Shown one piece after another: positions 42,807 to 52,823 of a DNA stretch of 64,000 nucleotides; positions within the stretch are counted from its first letter, which is position 1, and the number at the start of each line of letters is the position of its first letter. A program made the position numbers and the translations under genes. The notes beneath the pieces were generated by a model that saw nothing but the letters and a program-made list of their open reading frames with translations, was not told where the DNA came from and searched no databases. Origin of the DNA: Gallibacter sp963558965 (GTDB lineage Bacteria > Bacillota > Clostridia > Peptostreptococcales > Anaerovoracaceae); assembly GCA_963558965.1 (NCBI GenBank), contig CAUWIT010000005.1, positions 34,554 to 98,553 on the forward strand. The letters are read 5' to 3'.

Positions 42807-44744
42807 TTAGCAAACTGAATTTCCGTCTTCTGCTTCTGTTGAAACAAATTCCAAAGTTTCTTTGCCATCTACCATGTTGTCAGCAAATAAAATCATACCT
42901 TTTGATTCTAGGCCTCTTAGTTTACGAGGAGCTAAGTTTGCAACTACTACAACTTTTTTGCCTACAACATCTTCTGGTTTGTAATGTTCTGCGATACCAG
43001 AGATAATCTGTCTAGTTTCTGTTCCCATCTTAACCTGGAAAACTAGAAGTTTATCAGCTTTTGGATGTTTTTCTGCTGATAAAATTGTACCAACTCTTAA
43101 GTCGATTTTATCGAAGTCTTCAAACTTAATAGTATCCTTTAATTCTAGAGGGATGTTTTCCTCTTCTTTTTTAGGACCATTTAGTTTTTCTAATTCTTCA
43201 AGTTCTTTTTCAATATCCATTCTTGGGAATATTGGATTTCCCTTTTTAACCTGTTCGCCTTCCATCATATCGAAAGTTTTTGAATCTTCCCATTCTGGTT
43301 CAGCAAACCATAGTCCCATTTGTTTTCTGATTTCTGTTGAAGTTGTATGCATAAATGGGTGGATAAGGATTGATACTATTCTCAATGCTTCTGATAGATT
43401 GTGCATTACTACATCTAATCTAGCTTTGCTGTTTTCGTCTTTTGCTAAAATCCATGGTGTAGTTTCGTCGATGTACTTGTTTGCTCTTCTTACAAGTACC
43501 CAGATTTCTTCTAGTGCCATGTTAAATTTAAATTTATCCATTTCAGCTTCAACTCTATCAGCTGCACCTACTGCGATTGCTTTTAGATCAGCGTCTGGGC
43601 CTTCTTCTGGACCTGCACCTGGAACTATGCCGCCGCAATATTTTTCGATCATTGAAACTGTTCTGCTTACTAAGTTTCCTAGGTCATTTGCTAAGTCGTA
43701 ATTTAGTCTCTTAAGCATTACTTCACTAGTAAAGTTTCCATCCTGTCCAAATGTGTATTCTCTTAGTAGGAAATACTTAAGTGCATCTACTCCATATCTG
43801 TCGATTAGTTTAACTGGATCAACAACATTGCCCTTTGATTTACTCATCTTGCCACCGTCGATTAGTAGCCATCCATGACCTAGTACGTGTTCTGGTAATG
43901 GTAAATCTAGAGACATAAGCATAGCTGGCCAAATAATTGTATGGAATCTTACGATTTCTTTACCAACTAAATGATAGTTTGCTGGCCAATACTGATCGTA
44001 AAGTTCTTTGTTATCTGGATATCCTAGAGCTGTTATATAGTTTGTTAAAGCATCTAGCCATACGTAGATTACGTGTTTTTCATCTATAGGTACTGGTATA
44101 CCCCAGTCAAATGAAGATCTTGAAATACATAAGTCTTCTAGTCCCTGTTCTATAAATGCAATCATTTCGTTTCTTCTTGCATCTGGCTGTAAGAAGTCTG
44201 GATTGTTTTTAAATAAATCTAAAAGTCTGTCAGCATATTTGCTTAGTTTAAAGAAATATGCTTCTTCTTTTGCATGCTGAACTGGTCTACCGCAGTCTGG
44301 GCAGCATCCGTTTTCGTCTAGCTGGCTTTCTGTCCAAAATGATTCACAAGGTGTACAGTAAAGTCCTTCGTATTCACCTTTGTAGATATCACCTTTTTCA
44401 TAAAGTTCCATAAATATTTTTTGAACTCTTTCTACGTGTCTTGGTTCTGTAGTTCTGATGAAGTCATCATATGAGATTTCCATAGTCTTCCATAGGTCTT
44501 TGATGCCTGCTACTACTTCGTCAACGTACTGCTGAGGTGTTACACCTTTTTCGTCAGCGATAGTCTGGATTTTTTGACCATGTTCATCAGTACCTGTTAA
44601 AAATCTTACATCATAACCTGTTGCTCTTTTAAATCTTGCCATCGCATCTGCCATAACTGTGCAGTAAGTATGTCCGATATGCAAGTTAGCACTTGGGTAA
44701 TAAATTGGTGTTGTGATGTAGAATTTTCCTTTGCTTTGTGTCAT
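42807..44744 (-). CDS. metG: Methionyl-tRNA synthetase
   Basis: 645 aa. Class I signatures NLHIGHTYC (HIGH) and GGKMSKSKGN (KMSKS), and a zinc knuckle with two Cys pairs (CTPCESF and CCPDCG). The C-terminal EMAPII-like tRNA-binding domain is present (KIDLRVGTILSAEKHPKADKLL). It charges initiator and elongator tRNA(Met). AAGGAAGG precedes the ATG, and a small hairpin lies just upstream; no T-box was seen. Confidence 0.98.
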   Translation of the reverse strand: MTQSKGKFYITTPIYYPSANLHIGHTYCTVMADAMARFKRATGYDVRFLTGTDEHGQKIQTIADEKGVTPQQYVDEVVAGIKDLWKTMEISYDDFIRTTEPRHVERVQKIFMELYEKGDIYKGEYEGLYCTPCESFWTESQLDENGCCPDCGRPVQHAKEEAYFFKLSKYADRLLDLFKNNPDFLQPDARRNEMIAFIEQGLEDLCISRSSFDWGIPVPIDEKHVIYVWLDALTNYITALGYPDNKELYDQYWPANYHLVGKEIVRFHTIIWPAMLMSLDLPLPEHVLGHGWLLIDGGKMSKSKGNVVDPVKLIDRYGVDALKYFLLREYTFGQDGNFTSEVMLKRLNYDLANDLGNLVSRTVSMIEKYCGGIVPGAGPEEGPDADLKAIAVGAADRVEAEMDKFKFNMALEEIWVLVRRANKYIDETTPWILAKDENSKARLDVVMHNLSEALRIVSILIHPFMHTTSTEIRKQMGLWFAEPEWEDSKTFDMMEGEQVKKGNPIFPRMDIEKELEELEKLNGPKKEEENIPLELKDTIKFEDFDKIDLRVGTILSAEKHPKADKLLVFQVKMGTETRQIISGIAEHYKPEDVVGKKVVVVANLAPRKLRGLESKGMILFADNMVDGKETLEFVSTEAEDGNSVC

Positions 44745-44760
44745 TTTTTTCCTTCCTTTC

Positions 44761-44779
44761 CCGAGCTAATGGAACTCGG
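44761..44779 (-). other. Small hairpin in the metG leader
   Basis: CCGAG pairs with CTCGG around a 9-nt loop just upstream of the metG ribosome binding site. No T run follows. It could influence translation; function not shown. Confidence 0.35.
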
Positions 44780-44827
44780 CTTTTGTCAATTCAATTTTTG
44801 TAAATTTACTATATTTAAAACAAATGT

Positions 44828-46243
44828 TTAAACCGCTGCAGCCTCTAGCTTAACGTTTACTTTTTTAGTAACCACAGTGGCATTCTTGCCTTTGTATGAT
44901 ACTGTTGCTACTGCGCTACCATCTGCATTTTTAGATAGTACTACGCTTACTTTTGAGCTTGTGCCATTTATTGTTTGGCCGTTGTCAGTGATTGTTACAT
45001 TTGCTCTAACAGCAGAAATCATGCCTGCGTCAGTTGTTCCTTGTGGCACTGTAATGTCGCTTGTTTTTATAACTGCATTGCCGTAGCTTGTAATCTTAAT
45101 GCTCTTTGATGCCTGTCTATAAGGTTTGTTCTTATTTTTTACGTAGTAAGTTACGTAATATGTGCCTGGTTTTGTAAATTTGTATGATTTAGCTTTTGAG
45201 TAGCTGTATGATACGTATTTACTGCTTCCCGGTGCTTTGATTTTTGCAGTTATGTATTTTGTACGATCTGCGCCGCTTCTCATCTTAGAACTTACACCTT
45301 TAACCGCATTTGTTGTTCCCTGTTTTACAGTGTAATTGCTTGCTTTGATTGTAGGTGCTTTTGTATCTGATACTCTCAATTTAACATCTTTTGTAGTTGT
45401 TACTCCCAATGATGATTTTACGTAGTATCTGATTTTGTATGTTCCAAGTGATTTTGTTGAGAACTTAGCTTTTCTGTATTTTCCTTTGCTGTATTTGTAA
45501 ATGTTGTATTTTACTTTTTTAGTTAAACTTCTTTTAGTTATCTGATCTTTTGCTGAGATACCGGATCTAATGCTATATGATTGTCCGTATTCTAGGCTTG
45601 TATCTTTTTTAGATGATACGTAGATTTTCGCTTTTTTCTTGCGATATGGATTTTTTTTGTCTGGATCTGTTGGATCCCAGTATGTTCTACGTGATGATGA
45701 TACTTTTATAGCTTTTGGTTTGCCTAAAGTCCCTGGATTTTTACTGCTGTAGATTGTTACTTTTGTTCTAAGTTTACAGTGGTCGTATATCCATTTTGCA
45801 TCGCCTACACTTAGTCTTACGCAGCCGTGAGAAGCTGTTGTTCCTAAACGGTTAAACTCTCTTGTTGACTGTGTTGATTTTTTTCCTCTGTCGTAATACC
45901 AAACGCTGTGAAATAAAATGCTTCCTGTAATACGTGTGCAGTACTGACCGTATACAGGTCCCATTAGTACGTGCCATCTGTATTTTGCTGGAGTATAAAA
46001 TGTACCGCTTGGTGTATTTGAACCTCCGCAAGATGTTAACATAGCTTTTACAGGTTTGTATTTACCGTTTTTCAATTGGTAAACTGTTGCTACATTTGCT
46101 CTTTTATTTACTTTTATCCAGTATTTTGTGTTAGCAGCATCTGCTTTTTCTGGAAATGCCGCAAATGTAGATAGGAACATTGCAATAACAAGTATCATTG
46201 CAAATACTCTTTTAAATTGATTTTTTGATGTTTTACTTTCCAT
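44828..46243 (-). CDS. Secreted L,D-transpeptidase (YkuD) with Ig-like repeats
   Basis: 471 aa. A signal peptide ends near ADA (residue about 36), then a YkuD domain (about 40-165) with ILFHSVWYYD and the catalytic SHGCVRLS. After it come about three beta-sandwich, Lys/Ser/Tyr-rich repeats with the recurring pattern GTYxVxYYVKxxxG, probably wall-binding Ig-like units. The enzyme forms 3-3 cross-links in peptidoglycan or anchors proteins. It has its own transcript. Confidence 0.92.
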   Translation of the reverse strand: MESKTSKNQFKRVFAMILVIAMFLSTFAAFPEKADAANTKYWIKVNKRANVATVYQLKNGKYKPVKAMLTSCGGSNTPSGTFYTPAKYRWHVLMGPVYGQYCTRITGSILFHSVWYYDRGKKSTQSTREFNRLGTTASHGCVRLSVGDAKWIYDHCKLRTKVTIYSSKNPGTLGKPKAIKVSSSRRTYWDPTDPDKKNPYRKKKAKIYVSSKKDTSLEYGQSYSIRSGISAKDQITKRSLTKKVKYNIYKYSKGKYRKAKFSTKSLGTYKIRYYVKSSLGVTTTKDVKLRVSDTKAPTIKASNYTVKQGTTNAVKGVSSKMRSGADRTKYITAKIKAPGSSKYVSYSYSKAKSYKFTKPGTYYVTYYVKNKNKPYRQASKSIKITSYGNAVIKTSDITVPQGTTDAGMISAVRANVTITDNGQTINGTSSKVSVVLSKNADGSAVATVSYKGKNATVVTKKVNVKLEAAAV

Positions 46244-46308
46244 TTCCCTTTACTTTCCTTTTCATTCATAAATTTTTAGACCTTTTTATATTATATATTC
46301 ATTTAACG

Positions 46309-46357
46309 AAAAAAACTACCACTTTATCAAACTTTTTCGGTTACAAAAGTGGTAGTT
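46309..46357 (-). terminator. Terminator of ferritin / purine operon
   Basis: AACTACCACTTT pairs perfectly with AAAGTGGTAGTT across a 20-nt loop, followed on the minus strand by T-rich sequence. Confidence 0.85.
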
Positions 46358-46382
46358 ATCTCTATTTTGGTCTCAATTTAAA

Positions 46383-46898
46383 CTAGTCTAAGCTCAATGA
46401 TGGAGCATTGTAAACTCTAGCTTTTAATTCTTCGTTTAAAGCGTATAGACCTTTTGGATCTGATCCAAATAGCTCATATTTTTTAATTAGATCATCTGCA
46501 TTTTTCTCTTCTTCGCCCTGTTCCATTACGAACCAGTCTAAGAACTGCATAGTTCTAAAATCTTTGTTCTGAAAAGCAACATCGTAGATGTTATGGATCA
46601 AAGAAGTTACATACTGTTCATGTTTTAGTCCTTCTTTTAAAACATCCAAATGTGATGATAATTCTACGTCTGGCTTAGCGATTGCATCTAGTTCAACATG
46701 TTCTCCATTGTTCTGAAGATACTGGATAAACAAGATAGCATGATCTCCTTCTTCTTGTGCCTGGATCATATACCAGTTTGCAAATCCATCTAAACCTGCA
46801 TCTGCATAGTAATTAGAAAAATCTAAATATAGATAAGCTGAGTAAAACTCTTTGTTTATCTGATTTACGATTAATTCTACTAATTTTTCATTTAGCAT
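46383..46898 (-). CDS. ftnA: Non-haem bacterial ferritin
   Basis: 171 aa four-helix protein with ferroxidase ligands in NKEFYSAYLYLDFS, EEGDHAILF and FVMEQGEEEKNA. It oxidises Fe2+ and stores it in a 24-mer. AAGGAG precedes the ATG. It lies only 27 bp after purD with no terminator between, so it is probably transcribed at least partly with the purine operon, an uncommon pairing. Confidence 0.95.
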   Translation of the reverse strand: MLNEKLVELIVNQINKEFYSAYLYLDFSNYYADAGLDGFANWYMIQAQEEGDHAILFIQYLQNNGEHVELDAIAKPDVELSSHLDVLKEGLKHEQYVTSLIHNIYDVAFQNKDFRTMQFLDWFVMEQGEEEKNADDLIKKYELFGSDPKGLYALNEELKARVYNAPSLSLD

Positions 46899-46925
46899 AT
46901 CTATTATCTCCTTAGTTGACTTCTA

Positions 46926-48191
46926 CTATTTTTTAATGATTAAGCCGATGTCATTTCTGTACTGCATACCTTCAAATGAAATCTTTTTAACATTTTCAAA
47001 TGCTTTTGCTCTAGCTTCATCATGAGTCTTGCCAGTAGTTGTTACACCTAAAACTCTGCCGCCAGCAGTTACTACATCGCCATCTTCATTGAATTTAGTA
47101 CCTGCATGGAATACAACAACACCATCGTCTACACTGTCTAGTCCAGTGATAACTTTGCCTTTTTCATAATCTCCTGGATAGCCGCCTGAAGCTAGTACAA
47201 CGCATACTGCACGCTCGTCTTTCCATTTGATATCAATATCAGCTAATCTATTATCGCAAACTGCCTCGAAAATTTCGTACAAGTCTGTATCTAATCTCAT
47301 CAATACTGACTGAGTTTCTGGATCACCAAATCTGTTGTTAAATTCGATTACCTTTGGACCATCTTCAGTTAACATAAGACCTACAAATAGAACTCCTTTA
47401 AAGTCTAGTCCATCCTTTTTAAAACCTTCTAAAGTTGGTAGTAGGATTTCATCCATAACTCTTTTTTCAACTTCTTCAGTGAACATAAGTGAAGGTGAAT
47501 AAGTTCCCATACCACCTGTGTTTGGTCCTTTGTCTCCATCGAAAATACGCTTGTAGTCCTGAGCTGATTCCATTGGAACTATTGTATTTTCATCTACAAA
47601 GCACAAGCAAGAAGCTTCTACACCTACTAGGCATTCTTCAACTACAACTTTATCAGCTGCATCGCCAAATACTCTAGAACCCATCATTTCTTCAATAGCA
47701 GTTGCCGCTTCTTCTGCGTTTTCAGCTAAAACTACACCTTTACCTGCTGCTAGGCCGTCAGCTTTTAGCACCATTGGGTATCCGTAAATACCAATATCTG
47801 CCATTAAAGCATCCTTGTCTGTATATTCTTTGTATTTTGCAGTAGGAATGTCATGTCGCGCTAAAAAGCTTTTTGTAAATGCCTTACTTGCTTCTAGCTG
47901 TGAACACTTCTTATTAGGACCAAATGTTTTTACACCTACTTTTTCAAGTTCATCTGTAATACCCATTGCTAATGGTACTTCTGGTCCGATTACTGCCATA
48001 TCGATTTCTTTTTCTTTAGCAGCTTTGCAAATGCCCTGGATATCTTCTGCTTTAACATCGATACACTCAGCTACATCAGCTATACCAGCATTTCCTGGTG
48101 CACAATAAATTTTATCAACTTTTGGACTCTGTGCTAATTTCCATGCGATAGCATGTTCTCTGCCACCGCTTCCAACTATTAATATTTTCAT
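46926..48191 (-). CDS. purD: Phosphoribosylamine-glycine ligase PurD
   Basis: 421 aa ATP-grasp enzyme starting MKILIVGSGGREHAIAWKLA. Further motifs are KADGLAAGKGV, GPNTGGMGTYSP and the metal-binding FNNRFGDPETQ. It makes glycinamide ribonucleotide from phosphoribosylamine. Gap to purH is 19 bp. Confidence 0.98.
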   Translation of the reverse strand: MKILIVGSGGREHAIAWKLAQSPKVDKIYCAPGNAGIADVAECIDVKAEDIQGICKAAKEKEIDMAVIGPEVPLAMGITDELEKVGVKTFGPNKKCSQLEASKAFTKSFLARHDIPTAKYKEYTDKDALMADIGIYGYPMVLKADGLAAGKGVVLAENAEEAATAIEEMMGSRVFGDAADKVVVEECLVGVEASCLCFVDENTIVPMESAQDYKRIFDGDKGPNTGGMGTYSPSLMFTEEVEKRVMDEILLPTLEGFKKDGLDFKGVLFVGLMLTEDGPKVIEFNNRFGDPETQSVLMRLDTDLYEIFEAVCDNRLADIDIKWKDERAVCVVLASGGYPGDYEKGKVITGLDSVDDGVVVFHAGTKFNEDGDVVTAGGRVLGVTTTGKTHDEARAKAFENVKKISFEGMQYRNDIGLIIKK

Positions 48192-48210
48192 AAAATTTCT
48201 CCTTATGAAA

Positions 48211-49737
48211 TTAGTGTTTAAAATGTCTGTATCCGCTAAATATCATAGAGATACCTAGTTCATCTGCCTTGTCGATGCTTTCCTGGTCTCTAATTGATCC
48301 ACCAGGCTGAATAATAGCGCTTACTCCTGCTTCTCCTGCTGCAGTTACGCAGTCATCAAATGGGAAGAAAGCGTCTGAAGCCATAACGCAGCCATTCATG
48401 TCGAAGTTTGACTGTCTAATAGCATTTTGTACTGCCCAGATACGATTTGTCTGTCCAGGTCCAATACCGATAGTCATGCCGTCTTTAACAAATACGATAG
48501 CGTTACTTCTTGTATGTTTAACTACTTTCATAGCAATTTCAAGGTCTTTCATTTCCTGATCTGTTGGTGCCTTTTTAGTAACAACCTTTAGTTCATCAAA
48601 CAATACGTTGTCTACATCCTGTACTAACAAGCCGCCGCCAACTTTTTTAATATCGATAGCGTGTTTATCTGGCTGTCCAATAATATCTGGAAGTTCAAGA
48701 AGTCTAACATTTTTCTTCTGAGTTAAAATATCCATTGCTGCCTGTGAAAATCCTGGAGCAATAACGATTTCAACGAAGATTTTGCTGATTTCTGCTGCTG
48801 TAGCTTCATCAACTTCTCTGTTACATGCAATAATGCCACCAAAGATAGAAGTTGGGTCACATTCATAAGCTTTTTTGTATGCTTCAACTAGTGTTTCACC
48901 TATAGCTACTCCGCAAGGGTTAGCATGTTTTACAGCAACTACTGCTGGTTCTGTAAATTCTTTTAAGCATCCAAGTGCACCCTGTGCATCGTTGATATTG
49001 TTAAATGATAATTCTTTACCATGTAGCTGTTTAGCATTTACAAGAGCTCCGCTAAATGGCTGAATTTCCTTGTAGTAGATACCTTTTTGATGTGAGTTTT
49101 CACCGTATCTTAAATCCTGAACTTTTTCAAATGTCAATGTTAGATTGTCTGGTAATTCAGCATCAATCTGTTTTCTCAAATAATCTGAAATCATAGCGTC
49201 GTATGCAGCTGTGTGCTGGAATACTTTTAGTGCTAATCTATATTTTAGATCATATGAAATTTCTCCACCTTTTAGTTCATCTATTACTTTGCTGTAATCA
49301 GCAGGATCACATAAAACTGCTACGTCTTTGTGGTTTTTTGCTGCTGATCTAAGCATTGTAGGTCCACCTATATCGATGTTTTCAATAGCATCAGCTAATG
49401 TAACATCTGGTTTCATAATTGTTTCTTTAAATGGATATAGGTTAATTGCAACGATATCGATTGTTTCGATGCCAAGATCTTTTAGCTGCTGCATATGTTC
49501 AGGAACATCTCTTCTTGCAAGTAGACCGCCGTGAACTGCTGGATGTAAAGTTTTAACTCTTCCATCTAGGCATTCTGGAAATCCTGTAACATCTGAAATA
49601 CCAATAACCTTAACTCCTGCTTCTTCAAGCTTTTTATGTGTACCGCCTGTTGAAATAATTTCAACTCCTAAAGCTTCTAATTCTTTAGCAAATTCAACGA
49701 TACCTGTTTTATCTGAAACGCTTAGTAAAGCTCTCAT
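48211..49737 (-). CDS. purH: Bifunctional AICAR transformylase / IMP cyclohydrolase PurH
   Basis: 508 aa from the ATG at 49737 (MRALLSVSDKTG) behind AAGGAG; a longer frame overlaps purF. The N-terminal MGS-like cyclohydrolase (STGGTHKKLEEAG) is followed by the AICAR transformylase with the catalytic VKHANPCG motif. It performs the last two steps to IMP. The start lies 2 bp after the purF stop. Confidence 0.97.
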   Translation of the reverse strand: MRALLSVSDKTGIVEFAKELEALGVEIISTGGTHKKLEEAGVKVIGISDVTGFPECLDGRVKTLHPAVHGGLLARRDVPEHMQQLKDLGIETIDIVAINLYPFKETIMKPDVTLADAIENIDIGGPTMLRSAAKNHKDVAVLCDPADYSKVIDELKGGEISYDLKYRLALKVFQHTAAYDAMISDYLRKQIDAELPDNLTLTFEKVQDLRYGENSHQKGIYYKEIQPFSGALVNAKQLHGKELSFNNINDAQGALGCLKEFTEPAVVAVKHANPCGVAIGETLVEAYKKAYECDPTSIFGGIIACNREVDEATAAEISKIFVEIVIAPGFSQAAMDILTQKKNVRLLELPDIIGQPDKHAIDIKKVGGGLLVQDVDNVLFDELKVVTKKAPTDQEMKDLEIAMKVVKHTRSNAIVFVKDGMTIGIGPGQTNRIWAVQNAIRQSNFDMNGCVMASDAFFPFDDCVTAAGEAGVSAIIQPGGSIRDQESIDKADELGISMIFSGYRHFKH

Positions 49738-49739
49738 TT

Positions 49740-51161
49740 CTACTCCTTCCCATCCCAGCAATAAGTACATAGCTTGCATTTTTCAACGCCTGTTGCTTCT
49801 AGCAAGCTGTCTAAATCCTGGAATTTCAAACTGTCAAACTTAAGCTGTTCTCTGATTGAATCAATCATAGCCGCATGTTCTTTTGTATGTGTGTCAGCAT
49901 AAGTATCTAGAACTTCTCCTGGTACATCTTCATCAGCAGGAATATTTTCCAATGCTTTGATTGTTCTTCTTGTGATCAATTCCATTTCGTTAATTGTTCT
50001 TGAGAAGTTTAGATATTTACATCCGTACATAATTGGTGGACAAGCTGATCTTACATGGATTTCTTTTGCACCATTTTCAATTAAGTATGAAACAGTTTCT
50101 GATAACTGTGTTCCTCTTACAATTGAGTCATCAATTAAAACAAATTTTTTGTCTTTGATAATATTAAATACTGGTATAAGCTTCATCTGAGCAACTAGTG
50201 ATCTAGCCTTTTGATTTGTAGGCATAAAGCTTCTTGACCATGTTGGTGTGTACTTGATCAAAGGTCTTGAATACGGTATATTTGAACGGTTTGCATATCC
50301 AAGAGCATGAGCTGTACCTGAATCTGGTACCCCAGCAACGTAATCCACGTCAAGCTTACCATCTGCATCTGCCATAAGAGCACCGTTTCTGTGTCTCATT
50401 AGCTCAACATTTTCGCCTTCGTAAATTGAAGTTGTGTATCCAAAGTATGACCATAAGAATGTACAAATTCTCATTTCATCGTTTGGTTCTTTTACTGTTT
50501 TTTCTTCATCAGGTGTTAAGAATGCAATTTCGCCTGGTCCAAGCTCTCTATCGTATTCGTAGCCTATGTTGATAAAGGCAAAACTTTCAGATGCTGCGCA
50601 GTACGCTCCATCTTTTTTACCTAAAATCAAAGGAGTTCTGCCGTATTTATCTCTAGCAGCATACATACCCTCTTCAGTTAGTACGATCATAGTAACTGAA
50701 CCGTCTACTTTTTCCTGCGCGATTTTAATACCGTCTACAATATCTTTTCCTATTGAAACGATTGAAGCAATTAGCTCTGTGTTGTTGATATCGCCACCAC
50801 TCTTTGACATAAAGTGAGTGTTGCTGTCACCAATTAGCCATTCCTCTAGTTCCTTTTTGTTGTTGATACGTCCAACTGTTGTAATTGCCCAGTTGCCAAA
50901 TTTGTTTCTAACTGTTAGAGGCTGTGGGTCACCATCTGAGATGGCCCCGATGCCGAAGTTACCTTCCATCTTGTCTAACTCGTTTTCAAACTTACCCCTA
51001 AATGGATTGTTTGAGATGCTGTGAATTGTTCTATGAAATCCGTCTTCCTGTAAGATACACATTCCACCGTTTTTTGTTCCTAAGTGTGAATGGTAGTCAG
51101 TACCAAAGAAGATGTCCATTACACAATCATTGTGTGAAACAACTCCAAATACTCCACCCAT
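49740..51161 (-). CDS. purF: Amidophosphoribosyltransferase PurF, lacking the N-terminal catalytic Cys
   Basis: 473 aa. The PRPP loop VLIDDSIVRGTQ (341-352) is intact. Four cysteines match the [4Fe-4S] ligands of the B. subtilis enzyme by context: Cys233, 381, 462 and 465. The class II glutaminase domain is degenerate: the protein begins MGGVFGV, so the Cys that follows Met in active enzymes is Gly. The usual HNG loop reads TTVGRINN. A propeptide start is not available, as the frame is closed upstream. It may use free ammonia or a partner amidase. No other PurF is in the window. Confidence 0.88.
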   Translation of the reverse strand: MGGVFGVVSHNDCVMDIFFGTDYHSHLGTKNGGMCILQEDGFHRTIHSISNNPFRGKFENELDKMEGNFGIGAISDGDPQPLTVRNKFGNWAITTVGRINNKKELEEWLIGDSNTHFMSKSGGDINNTELIASIVSIGKDIVDGIKIAQEKVDGSVTMIVLTEEGMYAARDKYGRTPLILGKKDGAYCAASESFAFINIGYEYDRELGPGEIAFLTPDEEKTVKEPNDEMRICTFLWSYFGYTTSIYEGENVELMRHRNGALMADADGKLDVDYVAGVPDSGTAHALGYANRSNIPYSRPLIKYTPTWSRSFMPTNQKARSLVAQMKLIPVFNIIKDKKFVLIDDSIVRGTQLSETVSYLIENGAKEIHVRSACPPIMYGCKYLNFSRTINEMELITRRTIKALENIPADEDVPGEVLDTYADTHTKEHAAMIDSIREQLKFDSLKFQDLDSLLEATGVEKCKLCTYCWDGKE

Positions 51162-51167
51162 TATTGT

Positions 51168-51776
51168 TTACCAACCTTTCTCTCTCATAACCATTCTTAC
51201 TGCTTCCGGTAAGATCTGGTGTTCCTTTACTAATACTCTTTCTTTTAAGATTTCTGGTGTGTCGCTTGCTTTTACTGGTACAATACCCTGGATGATAATA
51301 CGTCCAGTATCGATACCTTCGTCAACGTAGTGAACTGTAGCCCCTGATTCAGTTTCACCAGCAGCGATAACCTTTTCATGAACTTTGATGCCGTAGCATT
51401 CTTTTCCGCCGTATTTTGGAAGCAATGCAGGGTGAACGTTGATAATACGTCCATCGTAAGCATCGATAACCTTTTTAGGTAAAATGCTCATGTATCCTGC
51501 TAATACAACTAAGTCTGTAGCTTCGCAATTTAGCATTTCAAGGATAGCATCCATTCTATCTCTAATATCTGCATAGTCATGCTTTGTAATAATATTTACT
51601 GGAATATCGTGGTTTTCAGCTCTTTCAATAGCATATGCTGATGCATTTGAAGAAATAACCTGTACGATTTTTGCGTTTTCGATTTCTCCGCTTTCGATTG
51701 CATCAATCAAAGCCTGTAAGTTAGATCCGTTTCCTGATACCAGAACTGAAATTCTTATCATTTTTTTCTTAGCCAT
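51168..51776 (-). CDS. purN: Phosphoribosylglycinamide formyltransferase PurN
   Basis: 202 aa with RISVLVSGNGSNLQALIDAI at the start and the INVHPALLPKYGG motif containing the catalytic His, plus the conserved Asn and Asp of the family (ATVHYVDEGIDTG). It transfers formyl from 10-formyl-THF to GAR. It overlaps purM by 8 nt. Confidence 0.97.
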   Translation of the reverse strand: MAKKKMIRISVLVSGNGSNLQALIDAIESGEIENAKIVQVISSNASAYAIERAENHDIPVNIITKHDYADIRDRMDAILEMLNCEATDLVVLAGYMSILPKKVIDAYDGRIINVHPALLPKYGGKECYGIKVHEKVIAAGETESGATVHYVDEGIDTGRIIIQGIVPVKASDTPEILKERVLVKEHQILPEAVRMVMREKGW

Positions 51777-52806
51777 TTATAATCACCTTTTCCTTTTCAA
51801 ATTTAACAGTTTTGCCTATTATGCTAGCTTTTTCGCCAGCTGCATTAAGAGCTGCAACTACATCGTCTGCGTCTTTTTCATCTACAAACATCATCATACC
51901 TACGCCCATGTTAAATGTCTTAAACATTTCAATAGTTTCAATTTCTCCACATTCCTGGATGCAGTTGAAGATTGCAGGAACTTCCCAAGTGCCTCTATCG
52001 ATGCTAACAGCAATGTCTTCTGGTAAGATTCTTGGAATGTTTTCGAAGAATCCACCACCTGTAATATGAACAATGCCGTTTACATGGAATTTTGGAAGTA
52101 CTGCTTCACATGCGTTTGCATAAATCTTTGTAGGTCTTAGCAATGCTTCGCCTAATGTTTCTCCAAGGCTGTCGATATGCTGATCCACAGTATATCCCAT
52201 CTTTTCGAAAAATACTTTTCTTACAAGTGAGTATCCGTTACTGTGAATACCGCTAGAAGGAATACCAACGATTACGTTGCCTTCTTTGATATCTGCCCCT
52301 GTAATAATTTTATCTTTATCTACAACACCTACAGAAAAGCCTGCCATATCGTATTCGCCATCTCCATAAAATCCTGGCATTTCAGCAGTTTCTCCCCCGA
52401 TAAGTGCGCTCTTACCCTGTACGCATCCTTCTGCTATACCGCTTACAATATCAGCAATTTTTTCTGCTGTTACTCTACCTGTTGCGATATAGTCTAGGAA
52501 AAACAATGGTGTAGCACCCTGACAAAGTACATCGTTTACACACATTGCAACACAGTCAATACCAACTGTATCATGCTTATCCATTAAAAATGCAATTTTA
52601 AGTTTTGTTCCAACACCGTCTGTTCCGCTTACTAAAACTGGTTCTTTCATACCTTCTACAGGTAGTTTAAACAAGCTACCAAAGCTTCCTAGCCCTGTTA
52701 AAACATTGTCGTTAAAAGTTCTTTTAACGTGATCTTTCATTAAAGATACTGCGCGTTCGCCTTCTTTAGTATCTACACCGGCATCTTTATATGTTAATTT
52801 AGCCAT
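51769..52806 (-). CDS. purM: Phosphoribosylformylglycinamidine cyclo-ligase PurM
   Basis: 345 aa, full length, with TYKDAGVDTKEGE, LVSGTDGVGTKLKIA, ALIGGETAEMPGFY and HITGGGFFENIPR. It closes the imidazole ring to give AIR. AAGGAG precedes the ATG, 17 bp after purE. Confidence 0.98.
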   Translation of the reverse strand: MAKLTYKDAGVDTKEGERAVSLMKDHVKRTFNDNVLTGLGSFGSLFKLPVEGMKEPVLVSGTDGVGTKLKIAFLMDKHDTVGIDCVAMCVNDVLCQGATPLFFLDYIATGRVTAEKIADIVSGIAEGCVQGKSALIGGETAEMPGFYGDGEYDMAGFSVGVVDKDKIITGADIKEGNVIVGIPSSGIHSNGYSLVRKVFFEKMGYTVDQHIDSLGETLGEALLRPTKIYANACEAVLPKFHVNGIVHITGGGFFENIPRILPEDIAVSIDRGTWEVPAIFNCIQECGEIETIEMFKTFNMGVGMMMFVDEKDADDVVAALNAAGEKASIIGKTVKFEKEKVIING

Positions 52807-52823
52807 CTTAAATCTCCTTTAAA

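Noticed and set aside
44745..44827. T-box leader before metG
   Set aside because: The gap is only about 80 bp and lacks the T-box sequence and specifier stem; only a small hairpin is present.
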